Shown here piece by piece: positions 1 through 11,288 of a stretch of 64,000 nt of DNA. The stretch's first letter is position 1. Every line of letters starts with the position of its first letter. This DNA comes from Mesocentrotus franciscanus (lineage: Eukaryota > Echinodermata > Echinoidea > Camarodonta > Strongylocentrotidae). The notes beneath the pieces are model-generated. The model did not search any database. It was not told the DNA's origin and was given only the letters and a program-made list of their open reading frames with translations. The translations under genes were made by a program, and so were the position numbers. The stretch spans positions 7,175,973 to 7,239,972 of the forward strand of contig CP137679.1 of the NCBI GenBank assembly GCA_037976565.1. The letters run 5' to 3'.

Positions 1-124
1 ACATAGGTCATGTCATTATTGCCATTGCATGGTAATGTTGGTAACTTAACCTGCCTGAAATTGCTGCATTAAAACTGCAATATTACAAAATTTTGACTAA
101 ATTTTAACCTTTGTTAAGTTTGTT

Positions 125-317
125 ATGGCTAATGGAGAAATGAACCACCCCGAGCCTTTGGATTTGGAACGACATGCGGGCAATGAAGAAGAGCAAGAGG
201 AGGAAGAAAATCAAGAAAACATTGACAGTGTGAGTGTCGGTGAAGAGGAAAACAATGTCGATATGTCAACATCAGAGCAAGATGAACTTCTTGAAGTTGA
301 AGATATTTCAGAGCAAG
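125..317 (+). CDS. BBLN: BBLN coding exon 1
   Basis: Acidic N-terminal exon from the ATG at 125. It ends with one base (G) of a split Asp codon at donor GT 318-319. The open frame runs 17 bases past the donor before a stop, so splicing is required to reach the conserved part. Confidence 0.85.
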
Positions 318-3103
318 GTAGTTTTAACACGTAACATGTAATCGTAATGTAACATGTATCATGCTAAATGGCATACTAAAGAAAGTAATGGCATACTAGT
401 CTAGTATGTATTGTAATTTGTAATATTATTAATATTATTAATATTATGCTTCATAATCATATTCTGTGGCAGTGCAGTGCAGTGAACTCCAATTTATTTG
501 TTCTGCCTTCTGGGCCTGGGCTGGGGTATTAACTATTATCATATTTGTGCAATATTATTAATGTGACACTTGTATTTGTAAAGTTGTATGTGCATGTGCA
601 ATATGTTGTCATATTTCCTTTTTTTAAAATTCCAATTTCAGTGGAAGAATATCATAGAACTTTGAAGAAATGTTTCCTGAAGGCTGAAAAGGATTGCTCT
701 TCAAATGCTATATATTTCTAGACCCTATATTATAGACCCTACTACTATTAGCTTATATAAAATTAGTAATAGCCTATATTCAAAATTTGAAGATCAATCT
801 TCTTCACTTGCTTCCAGATACTTTCGTTCACAGTGTAATCGCATCATTTTTTGCATGAAAGGAACACACAGAAAGTAATAATAATTAATATCTAACGAAC
901 GTAATTATTAACTTTAAGATAGGCCAAGAGCCAAAGTGAAACTGGAAATGGAATATGTAGTAATCGCAAGGTTTGTGCTTAAAACATTTCCCATTGTGCC
1001 TGCACATAAATTCTGAAAAAATTATTGAATCAGTGTGTGAATATTATATTTTCATTATAATTTTAGAGATCCATTTTGAATATCTAAAATTTGTAATTCT
1101 ATTCAATATACTCACATTTATATTTGTGACATCAAACCATGGATTTGATAGCAGTTTTCATGAACACCAACTTGCCTAGACAAAAACAACTGCCTGGTAT
1201 GGGGCTAGGGAGTTCTTTAATAAAACTAACACTTGTCATTTTGTTGTCAACCTTCACCATAAAATGTACACACACGGTAACCCTTGCACTTGCCGTACGC
1301 ACAATGGGGGATGAACTAGCTGATTATAAAAATAATGTCGAAGATCATTGTAAAACATAAAAATATAATGTTTTACTCAGTTTCAACTAATCTGTCCGTT
1401 TCTTGAGGCTACTGCACACGGTGAGATCAGCAATCACACATAAACTGCATTGCGTAACCTCCCCTCACTATACGTATGGCGTACGATGTGTATGTACATT
1501 TTTTACTTCAGTCTCTTTATGGAGGCGATTAGTGGGGCCAGTCGTGGTCTCAATAGAACAACGATTGATATCAGAGACTGAAGCTTTCAGTCTAGTAAAA
1601 CTAGCCATGCACTTGAAGTCGCCATTTTGGCAAATATGACCTCTAAAACGGATTCTAGTTCCAGGTCACTTTTCCCTGAATAATTTTTCTATGGGAATCC
1701 AATAACCATACATGTGTGAGCCTATCTGCAGACATCACTTGTTATGTAGAAGAAAAGTGTGGTGGACAATCTGAGAATTTGAAGTTGGAAATAGAACTCT
1801 TTTTGCCACTTAAGGAAAAAAATGATGATGGAACTTCAAGCCTCAACCTTTTTTTTTTGGGGGAGGGGGTTACCAGTTTGCTGGGCTCAAAAGGAAAAAA
1901 AAAAACCTTTTAATTGAGTAGACTATCTGCCATGTATACCTACTCAGTATCACCCTACCATACTCTTTGCCTACTACCTTAAATTAACACAGAAACAAAT
2001 CAATTTGTGACCTAATTTTGAAAGAGTAAATGAAGATTCAAAATGAAATTATTTCCTTTTCCATTTTATTTGAATACTCAGTAAGTACAAGAGTAAAGAA
2101 CAAGTCAATTCATTTCAAATTTTTCAATTCACTTTTATTCAATTCAATCTTTGCATCAAAAACATTTGTAAAATATGTAAAAATTTGCAGTTCCATCCAT
2201 ACATAAATACATTTGAATGGCATACAGGTACATATTTATATATAGAGAGAAAAAAAGAAAGTCATTATTTCTTGAATTTTTGTATATAGTTGGACACAGC
2301 TGTAACATAATCAACAAGGTTTTGTCAAGACAGCTTCCCTGATAAAAAAAAAACAGATGGCAGGAAACAAATATTGAGTAAAGTAGATATATCAAACAGA
2401 AGAATTGAAGAATTGCATCTTGTACGGTTGTACCACACACACCCTGAATATAACATGATAGGACAGGAAAGATGAAGGGCAAAAAAGAAAAAAGAAAAGA
2501 GATAGGGAGTCCAGGGGGTGTTTCACAAAGAATAAGATCGACTTTAAAGTTGGACTTAACTATGGCAGGCCGTTCATGCCACTGTTTGCTCTCACCATTT
2601 ACTGGCATTGGTCTCTCAAGGGACATACAAATCATGGTCACAAATCTACAGAATTTACATTTTTGATAATTCATTGTTGAAGGAAAAATATTATCTAAAG
2701 ATCATAATGGTGAGAGCAAACAGGGGCATGAACGGCCTGCTATAGTTAGGTCCAACTTAAAGTCGATCTTAGTCTTTGTGAAACACTCCCCATGAGTATG
2801 GAGTCACTGTCCTGTTTTGTTTGGTTATGACTTTTGTTTTGAAGAGTAGATCTAGATTACTCCATAACTTTATCCTTGCATTTGGTCACTCTTTCAACAG
2901 ATTACTCAGCCCTAGATCGGACCTTAGACCAAATTGATTCCTGCCTGGACCAACTGGATCAGAAGAATGATGACCTGAATGCTAAGCTGAGGGCGCTGCT
3001 GGCAGCTAGCCGTCAGGAATACGAGGAACTTACCGCAGCCAGGACAGCGGGGGATGCAGGGTCAATTGAGGGCCATCAACAGGAAGATTCGTCTGGATGT
3101 TGA
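125..3103 (+). CDS. BBLN: Bublin coiled-coil protein (UPF0184 family), two exons
   Basis: This is a small spliced gene, join(125..317, 2901..3103), predicting 131 residues. The first ~64 residues are a Glu/Asp-rich, probably disordered tail. The second half begins YSALDRTLDQIDSCLDQLDQ and forms a heptad-patterned coiled coil. I recognise it as the UPF0184/BBLN (C9orf16) core, which in human has the pattern LDQINSCLDHLEEKN. Known members are short (human about 83 residues); this one is longer because of the acidic N-terminus. The family is linked to intermediate-filament and cytoskeletal organisation in epithelia (established knowledge, not visible here). The donor G|GTAGTT and the acceptor TTTCAACAG|AT join in phase to give Asp. 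The start is the first ATG of the open frame. It converges tail-to-tail with SARDH. AATAAA at 3580-3585 is a possible poly(A) signal. Confidence 0.88.
2514..2791. mobile_element. MITE family A, copy 1 (long TIRs, in BBLN intron)
   Basis: The ends are inverted repeats of about 90 bp beginning GGGGGTGTTTCACAAAG, continuing through a TAAGATCGACTTTA core and a CATGAACGGCC block. There is no coding capacity. Confidence 0.75.
2901..3103 (+). CDS. BBLN: BBLN coding exon 2
   Basis: Conserved coiled-coil exon, from acceptor AG 2899-2900 to the TGA stop at 3101-3103. It holds the diagnostic LDQIDSCLDQLDQKND segment and ends in a short polar tail with a terminal Cys. Confidence 0.9.
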
Positions 3104-3795
3104 CAGTGCAAATTACCATGATAATGCATGTACCAAGTTCCACAATATAAACATTCCATTATCACATTTACACTAGATCTTACATGCCTAAGTGTAAGGG
3201 AACTCAGCTTCAGGATTCCAGTAGCATATTGCTTCACAGTTTATTTCTAACACTGACTGAATCCCTGACTTCATCCCTTACCCTATGATCCTAACCCTGA
3301 AGCTAACCTGAAACCAAATGGCAAGCCAAGTCCTTACCTACAAGGTCCATCTTTGACCAAATAAGGCCAAAGCAGAGCCCTACAGGTGCCACTGGAGAAA
3401 ATGTCAAAAAAGATAATCCAATCACTCAAAGTTTGTGTATAGTAAGCTAGTAGAAAAATACTCTGCATTTTGATGAGATGAAAAGAAGAATATTGAACAG
3501 TACTTTTGATATACAATGTATGTAGGAAGATTGCACAGGCAAAGCATTGACCACTATCATGTCAGGAAATTGAAAGGAAAATAAAAGAATATATTGAAAG
3601 GGTCCATCAGGGGAATGTACCAGTACTGTCGATGTTTAAAACAAAATACTAGTGATTTTTCTAATAAAATTATTTTGTTGCAATTACTTTCTGAGACTTG
3701 AGAAAGATATTGATTTTTCTCTTTCTTGTTATATATGTGCATGTCTTAAAATGATTGTTGAAGAAATTAGTGAGCAAAAATACAAAGTAGAATAT

Positions 3796-4479
3796 GGGTG
3801 CGTTTATAGTCTAATTTTTTGCCTAGAATCAGCGTTTTCAAACGTCTTTCAGGCAAACTTTTAAGGTGATAAACGCAAAGCCCTTTTCAAACGTCTTTAG
3901 ATATGGGTATATTGAAACGCCCAAAAAAGTGCTTTTTGAATGTGACATAGAGCCAGAATCACATTTTTGAGAGATGATAAACGCAAAACTGTTTTGAACC
4001 CCACATAAAAATCGGACCTTTCCAGGCTAATTTCCGGTTCGAGAAATAGCGCGCGCCATGTGCTGTGTCATGTTGTTGTACAAGCATGTGTGTGTACTCA
4101 TCCATCGTTCATTGTTTTTAGCATGCATTGCATTGTTCATTGTTTACGCATCGTGCAATTACGTTCTTTAACTTTTGTATTGTCATCGCATGCACATGCT
4201 ATTTACTTCTCCAAGAAGATCGACAACATTTCGCTATTTGTTATCCTTAGTTTAGCCCTTAACTATATAATTATGTCTGCGAGTGTAAAGGCAAAAGGGT
4301 CAAATTGGGATGCTTCCCAGGTCAAACGGCGCAAAGCAACTGTGCAGAGACAAGGCCTTTATTTTGAATCGTGAAGAGATGATAAACGCGACATCCCGCA
4401 AATCACGTTCAGATAGTGGGGTTCGATATGTACATATAGAAACGCCGATTCTGAGTGGCAAGGCACGATAAATGCACCC
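3796..4479. mobile_element. 684-bp TIR element with TAT target duplication
   Basis: The left end GGGTGCGTTTATAGTC and the right end (reverse complement GGGTGCATTTATCGTG) form imperfect 40-bp TIRs that also share an AGAATCRGCGTTT block. TAT flanks both sides (3793-3795 and 4480-4482). Several GATAAACGC repeats are internal. No transposase is seen, so it is probably non-autonomous. Confidence 0.65.
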
Positions 4480-4504
4480 TATGTCTGTATTAATAACAAT
4501 GATA

Positions 4505-4883
4505 ATAGAATTTCATTCAAAATTTTGTTAATTGTGTATAAATCATCGAGTGGTCAAGCTCCTAGTTCCATCACAGAATTACTTCAACTCAAAGTCCAGT
4601 CACACAGTCGTAGCCTGCGCAGTTCCAGAGATAAATTATTGTTCCAGATTCCCCATTGCAAAACTAAAGTAACTCTTGGGGACCGCGCGTTTGCCATTGC
4701 TGTCCCCAAACTATGGAATAGCTTGCCAATAGAAATACAAAGCTCTCCATCTCTCAATGTCTTCAAATCCAAATTAAAAACATATTTGTTCAATTGAGAG
4801 ATTCTATTTTGTATAATTTAGTAAAAAAGGAGCTCTGAACCAGCGTGGCTAAATATATTTTGTATAAAGCTGCGCTATATAAA
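4505..4883 (+). mobile_element. LINE 3' fragment (CR1/L2-like reverse transcriptase C-terminus)
   Basis: Frame 4525-4797 encodes the RT C-terminal tail with GDRAFAIAVPKLWNSLPIEI and a final FKSKLKTYLFN. This is followed by a short 3' UTR ending in a GCGCTATATAAA-type terminus and a TTA microsatellite, typical of a 5'-truncated CR1/L2-group insertion. The related LINE at 58710-59525 ends the same way. Confidence 0.75.
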
Positions 4884-4995
4884 TTTATTATTATTATTAT
4901 TATTATTGATAATAATATTGATAATAATAATAATAATAATAATACATGTTATAATAATAATAATAATAATATGGTAATAATAATACTTATATATG
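4884..4995. repeat. (TTA)n/(TAA)n microsatellite at LINE tail
   Basis: An uninterrupted TTA tract followed by AATAATA-type tracts, seeded by the LINE 3' end. Confidence 0.85.
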
Positions 4996-5039
4996 GTAAT
5001 AACAATAATATAAACAAATTTTATCAAAGAAAATTTTGA

Positions 5040-7045
5040 GTGAATGTTCAACTGGCAAAACCTAGGTACTCATGTATTAACTTGATTGTTTGTAAAGTAA
5101 AAGAGGTCAAAAAGATAATATTAATGTTTGTTTGAATCCAGCATATGTTGAGTTTAATTCAGTGGTTCAATTTCATAATTGCTTGGTTCAATGACCTGTC
5201 TGCTAATAACTGGTTTGGTAGAAAAAAACGACAACTAAAAATGTGTGTTACTTTTAATTGACTCTGATACATATACAGAATTCAAAGATTATTCATGCAG
5301 TACATGAACATGTGTAAATGAGAAGTGCTGAATTAGTGAATCCATTACCGGTATTTCTTTGATATGAATGTGCAATTTATCATGTGATAATAAGTGATAT
5401 ATCTATCTATACACTGTAATCATTATTTTTTTAATTATCATGTTCAGACTCTTCATATCATATCATGTTACTTTGATACTGTACATGTGCATCCTTATCT
5501 TTATCCTTATCAATAAAAATGTAACTTGTAATGCCATTTCGTTTACTGGTAGAAATGGTAAATTGATATCATACATTCCGTCATAACTTAGATGACTTAC
5601 TTCAGTCCGCTATGATATGTGAAATGTATCCATACACTTTGCATTATCATAAATAGACCGGTTTACTAACGTATTCAAATTTATGGATGTTTCTTTCCTG
5701 GGGACTAGCTAGTGACGAGGTATTACATTAACCTGTTATTAATGAATGATTTACAATACTCAGAATCCAGTCTGCTGTATTACTTGTTATTTCGGACAAG
5801 CCTCAGGCAAACTTTCAGGTTGTCAAGAACAACCTTTGTTTAAAATATGCAAAAATTTGAATATGTTAGTAAACCGGTCTTTTATGACAGTCATGATTAA
5901 TATACATTTACAATACAGTATCAGTCAGCTAGCTATTGAATAGCATTGTGATCAAATCAGCATATAGTGTCGCTAACCCGATTTGAAACATGTACATGTA
6001 TTTTATAAATGATTTTAGGTCTGAAGGAAGCATAGTTTATTGTAGTTTAGTTTAGCAAAAGCCAGGTACAATCTAGAGTTTTAGATTATCATGATGTACT
6101 ATGAAATAGTGAGTAAATACCAATGTCTACTTTATTCAAGTTTGTTGTAATGTTATCTTGAAAAAAACTGTATGCATTATATCAAAAGTAATATATTATA
6201 CTTCTATATGAACATTGATTTCTGCTCTGTGCTTCTATTTGTTTTTACGAATGATTACATTTTTCCCCCGTAGTTTACAATAATGAATTTGAAATTCATG
6301 GTGAATGACTTTTGGCCATCAATAAAGGTGTTTATGGGATATGGGCCAATTTGAATTTGCGATTTTCAACTAATTCATGGTAATACATGTAAGTTGCAAG
6401 AAATATTTGTTTTATCAGCAACAGAGTAAGGAAGTGTGTGTTGTTTGTTTGAATCACTAAATATATTTGTGAAAGTTTTTGCAGGTTTTAAAACATTCAG
6501 AATTTAGAAGAAAACAAATTACAAAGAAAATGTAGGCCCTGCAAGTGTGTTTTCATATGTGTATTTTCCTGTGCAATCAAGGTAACCAGATTTCCTAATG
6601 TTGGACTCATGTATTGGTGGTTACTCATCTTCATCAAAACTCTTGGGACTGGTATTCTTCAAATAATTTATGGGTTTAAACTTTGCATATATGCAGATAA
6701 CAAATCAGCATGTATTCAACAAAAATTAGGTCCTTTTTAAATTTTGGGTTCTAAAAGATAGTTACTAAAACAAACAAACGATGTCAATGTCGGGATGCTG
6801 GTACTTCAAAACCCAAAACACTTCATCATGAGCTCACACAAAGACTGGGTCAAATATAAAACAGGATACGAGTCAAAATGAGAAAAGGTTAGGTAGAAAT
6901 GGGACACCAATATCACAACTACGGGTACATGCAACCATGCATTATCTACTGATACTCTTGAGGGTTTGGGTGATGCAGGGTATATACATGTCATGTAGGT
7001 CACCCCACTATCAAATTTGCTGCATATTTTGAAAATTGAGGACCG
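5040..7045. other. Non-coding DNA with no feature recognised
   Basis: AT-rich, short random frames only. AATAAA near 5511 could serve a long BBLN 3' UTR, but nothing supports that beyond the hexamer. Confidence 0.5.
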
Positions 7046-7049
7046 CTAA

Positions 7050-7577
7050 GGGGAAGTCCACCTCGCATCAAGTTAGTTTAAATAAAAGCTTATAAATTAT
7101 TAGGAGTCAGAGAAAGCTTGAAGTAATTCTGATAAAGGATAAGACATTTACAAGTTTTAAAATTGTGACTGATCAAACTAATTGGCAATGTTGTGATATC
7201 CCTTGCGAGCAGCTATTTGTTTTGTACTACATATTTGTATTGATTTCCATTTCTCCCAATATATTTGTATCCGACCTGCACATTTTTTTACTTGTCTAAC
7301 ACACCCCATCTATTGGGTAGATCCATTCCTTCATCAAAAACTATGAAGAAAGCATACTTTTTTCTTCAATTCTCACTTTCTCAGTACAACAAAATGGAGT
7401 GCTGCTTCCAAGGGAAATCATTCAGTTGCCAATTTGTGTTTGATATATTACAACTTCGAAATTCATAACTTCATTTGCCATAAGTATATTTTCCTTAATA
7501 ATTAAGTTGCGATTACCTAATTATCTGATTTTTTCTGCTTTGAATTAAAACAACATGATAGCGGAGTGGACTTCCCT
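7050..7577. mobile_element. TTAA-target MITE (Kolobok/piggyBac type), copy 1
   Basis: Ends GGGGAAGTCCACC and (inverted) AGGGAAGTCCACTCC. The right flank is TTAA (7578-7581); the left flank is CTAA, one substitution from it. Internal sub-terminal arms are also partly inverted. Confidence 0.55.
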
Positions 7578-7581
7578 TTAA

Positions 7582-8880
7582 AATGGTTATACACTCTTGT
7601 AAAAACAAAACAAAAACAAAACCAGGATCCGTGATGAATGTTGAAATTGATACTCGCAGCATTTATTTGGGGGTTACAAGAGAAATTTATATGGTTGGCA
7701 GCTATGATTATCATAGCCCAAAGCCATACAGTACATAATTCAAGCAATTAAAATGAATATTACTATTTCAGGATCAATAATCAGAGAAATTTCAAGCATT
7801 TCATTAATTAAAGAACATGATAAAACAAAAATCTTTAATTGTCAGTATACTCCATGAAGACCAACAGCGTTAATGCCAAATATATTACGGTACATCCTGT
7901 ACATTCAATTGTTGAAGACTCACAGTAGTCTGCTCGTGGGGAATTCGATACCATTTGGGTGTTTACCCTTCAGTTTTATGACCAACAGGCCTTATGTAAA
8001 GGTTTGCATTTTCCACCGGTCCCCCCCCCCCATATGATAAAGTCATTATCTTACATTTCCCTTACCCAAAGACTCTGAAAGGGGGTATTGGGGGGTATTT
8101 CTTGATGGGACTATGGGTTTGCTGTGTACAGCCATTAATGGTATTTCCACCAAGTCTGGTGTCAGCGAATTATGACCTCCTGCACCATCTCCCTCTAATT
8201 CAAAGAATCCACATTCTTCCCTCTATTAGTATTACCCATTTCTTCCCAAATCATTTACAAATATAACATACATTTCTTTCAAGTCAGACTTGAAAGGATC
8301 TACATGTTTTTCTACAGAAAAAATAAAGGTACTCAGTAGTCAAGAAAATTGGCAAATTGAGACCATTTTGAATTAGATGGGTTTGGATATAATAATTGCT
8401 TACAAGTTTGATAAGAAATTCTAACTAAAAAACAAGAAGTAAATAAGAAACGGGTCCTCGTGTAGGGTGTGAAATAGTTCTCAGGTGGATCAAATCTTCT
8501 TTGCCTTGGCATTCAGCTCCCGTGCAAACAACACAAATTACATAAGATTACAACACCTAGTACAATAAAACACTTTATAATGTCTTGGATAATTGCAAGT
8601 AGTGACAGTACACAACTCCACTGTACAATTGTTGTACAGATCAACTCTAAATCATATAGTCACTGAGACTTTGGAAACTCCAGATTTCAATGGTTTGGTT
8701 GTATCTGTAATGGCAGTATATAAAATTACATCTGATAGAAAGCATATAGGCTATTTTTGTCTCACAAGTATTAATCATAGAACTCTTTTCACACAAAATA
8801 TTACATGACACCTCACTATTGTTTAGTAGACCATTTGTGACAAGGTACGTACCACAAAATCACCCAAAAGTCACATGGTG
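7582..8880. other. Non-coding DNA with no feature recognised
   Basis: AT-rich intergenic sequence between BBLN and SARDH. A C run at 8022-8031 and a G-rich patch near 8080-8100 are the only notable features. Confidence 0.45.
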
Positions 8881-9120
8881 TGATTTTCAGTTAGACCTCC
8901 TTAAAGGTGTATTTGGTCAGCATGACCAGATTTTTAATTTTTTTAACAGCATTTCCTGAAAAAGCATACTTTTTTCTATGTAATTTATAAAATTTGGAAG
9001 CACCAAACAATCTAAAAGTGTAATTTTTTGCAGTGTTTTTTTTTATTATCTCAAGTTGTTTGTAGTTGGTATCATATTTCTATGACCCTGGATACTTGTC
9101 TCATTTTGATTTTCCCTTAA
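8880..9120. repeat. Dispersed repeat, copy 1
   Basis: The stretch containing GGAAGCACCAAACAATCTAA reappears in inverse orientation at about 27700-27880. No clear ends are visible. Confidence 0.4.
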
Positions 9121-9592
9121 CATTGAAATTAAGTAAGCTGAACAGGAAGTACTTGATTGTCGTGCGAAGTATTAGAACAATCTGATAATCCTTCACAGAA
9201 ATTTCTGTAGAACTCTAATCCTTCTTTTGTCCCTTTGCATAATAAGTGCATGGGCATCAATACACAACAGACTTTAAATCCATGTTTCTCTAAAGTCTTT
9301 TATATGATTTTATACAACACCTAAGTATGTCCTTGTCATTTGATTGGAAGATTGTTGGTCACACGATATTCAATATATATATTATTGCATGGGCATGCAT
9401 TTTTGGTACTATTCAACGAGCGTGCATTTTTGGTTATATGCAGAATGCGTACGTACCTCTCTGCCCTGCCGCATATCCCATTGTTATATTAGCTGCGCGC
9501 ATCTGACCCGAAGGTAATCTGAATGTAATCCAGAAGCACCGACTCCAACTTTAATTTATCTTTAATATAAGGAGCAAAGCATAATTTGTTGA

Positions 9593-9755
9593 AAGATATT
9601 GTATAAAACAAATGATGAATGTTTTTCATTCGTTCAATAGTGCAAATATTTTCATTCGTTAAAAGATTAACGTTAATTCTATTCAACTCATGAAAATATT
9701 CGCACTATTGGACTCATAAGCATTCATTATTTGTATAATATTGTATTGAGTTGTA
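9593..9755. repeat. Imperfect ~65-bp-arm hairpin
   Basis: Left arm with CAATAGTGCAAATATTTTCA pairs with right arm TGAAAATATTCGCACTATTG. The short loop contains AACGTTAATTC. No flanking duplication was identified. Confidence 0.45.
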
Positions 9756-10036
9756 TACCATTTTCAAGCTTAGAATCTCCTCTTTTAGAATCAGAATTAA
9801 ACAACCCCCCCCAAGCCATACATATATATTTATAGCAACCTTTTTGTGGTTGTGTGGTGCCTATAGTCACATTCTGATTATAAAAATAAAGGCAAATTTT
9901 TCTTTTTCATAATAAAATTTTGCAGTTTCATTACAGTACTGAAAGGGTTGACTATGTCACTACTATTACGAATGCATCATGTTCAAATCTTGGTTGGTGA
10001 TTTATTACATTGTGTGTGAACTAATTGTGTGTGAAC

Positions 10037-10978
10037 TAGGCTTCGAGGCTTGTTCAGATATCACGCAGTAAACTGCAGCTAAAAACGGCGCCAAGGGTTT
10101 TTTTAATGTGTAAATGAAGGGCAACTGCGCACCACAAAGTACTTGCACATATTCACTTGGCTCTGTGTTATAAGATACAGAAATACGAAGGGTATTAACG
10201 TCATCAAAACAACATTCATGAAAAAATCTGCAGTCTTGCAGCATTAACACAACCGTTACACAAATTACAAAAGAAAATTTTGAGAATATGCACAAATTCT
10301 TCCTTTAGATCACGTTCGCGACCATTATTCTTCCGTTTAAAAACCCTAAATATATATGATATACATAAATTTCAAATAGCATTAGTAATGTTTCGTACAA
10401 TCCATAATATTATTCCTTGCAATGTTTCCCAACTGTTCACCATAAATAGATCGGTCCATAATCACAGTACTCGCTCAAGTAATAAATTTCATTATCCCAA
10501 AGTTAAAACACAGATTTTACTTAACTCATTAAGACACAGTGGTCCACGCGTGTGGAATAATCTTTCAGAGGAATTAAAGAGTTCAACAAATATAACTTCA
10601 TTTAAAGCAAAGTTGAAAAGGATATTTATTGATGATTATTCAAATTAATTTTTTTCCCCATTAAATGTAAAATTACCATTACCCCCCCCCCCACCCTCCC
10701 TGTATGATTGCTGGTGTTTGTTGGTGTAGTGTGTTACTGATTAATTTGCATAATTTTGTATTTTGTTATTGCTATTGTTTATACCATGTATTTTTCCCTT
10801 ACTGGGAACTACTCCATACAAGTTTTTATAAACTTTTTTGTAGTTTCCGTTTTTTCTCTTACTATGTATATTTTGCCATTTTTGCATATATTATATTATT
10901 GTTTTATGCTTGAGAAGAATTAATAAATTGAACTGAACTGAACTGAGCATTATATCTGAACGAGCCTCACAAGGCTTA
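10037..10978. mobile_element. TIR element interrupted by a LINE tail
   Basis: Left end AGGCTTCGAGGCTTGTTCAG and right end (reverse complement AAGCCTTGTGAGGCTCGTTC) form imperfect TIRs. The LINE fragment at about 10290-10946 sits between them. A related, uninterrupted element is at 13708-14312. Confidence 0.5.
10290..10946 (+). mobile_element. 5'-truncated LINE, RT C-terminal frame and (TGAAC)n tail
   Basis: The frame ending at 10648 carries HSTRSSNKFHYPKVKTQ and RHSGPRVWNNLSEELKSS, the C-terminal tail of a non-LTR reverse transcriptase. A UTR follows with an 11-12 C run and then repeats of TGAAC at 10928-10946. A relative lies at 20700-21520. Confidence 0.72.
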
Positions 10979-11024
10979 AGATCAGTCAATTTAACCACCC
11001 TAGCTATAGATTTGATCAGTGTCC

Positions 11025-11288
11025 TCATTCATAAAAGCCTTTAATTTTGTTATTGCTTGGATCAAATGGAGTTTTGAGGTGAATCTGGGCTGGGTAGATC
11101 TCACCCATTCTCTCTACAGTGTATTCGCCCTCTTTCAAGTAGGCATTGGTGACTGTACTGCCGTCAGATTTCTGTACATATCCATACCCTATACCCCTGT
11201 TCAGTGCAAAGGCGTGGTCGGCCCGACGAAAATAGCCTACAACTTCCCGTTGCGACGCACCACTTCCGTACCTAATAGGGCTAGTGAT
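11025..11288 (-). CDS. SARDH: SARDH coding exon 15 (terminal) with one 1-nt gap
   Basis: Encodes the C-terminal ~88 residues: [12 protein letters not shown], then after one missing base near 11242 [33 protein letters not shown] and the final KIKGFYE with TGA at 11025-11027. Acceptor TTTTGTAG|A completes the Pro codon begun in exon 14. Confidence 0.92.
   Translation of the reverse strand: MTSPIRYGSGASQREVVGYFRRADHAFALNRGIGYGYVQKSDGSTVTNAYLKEGEYTVERMGEIYPAQIHLKTPFDPSNNKIKGFYE

Noticed and set aside
2156..2674. 172-codon minus-strand frame
   Set aside because: Overlaps MITE family A and AT-rich intron; no recognisable motif and poor codon character.
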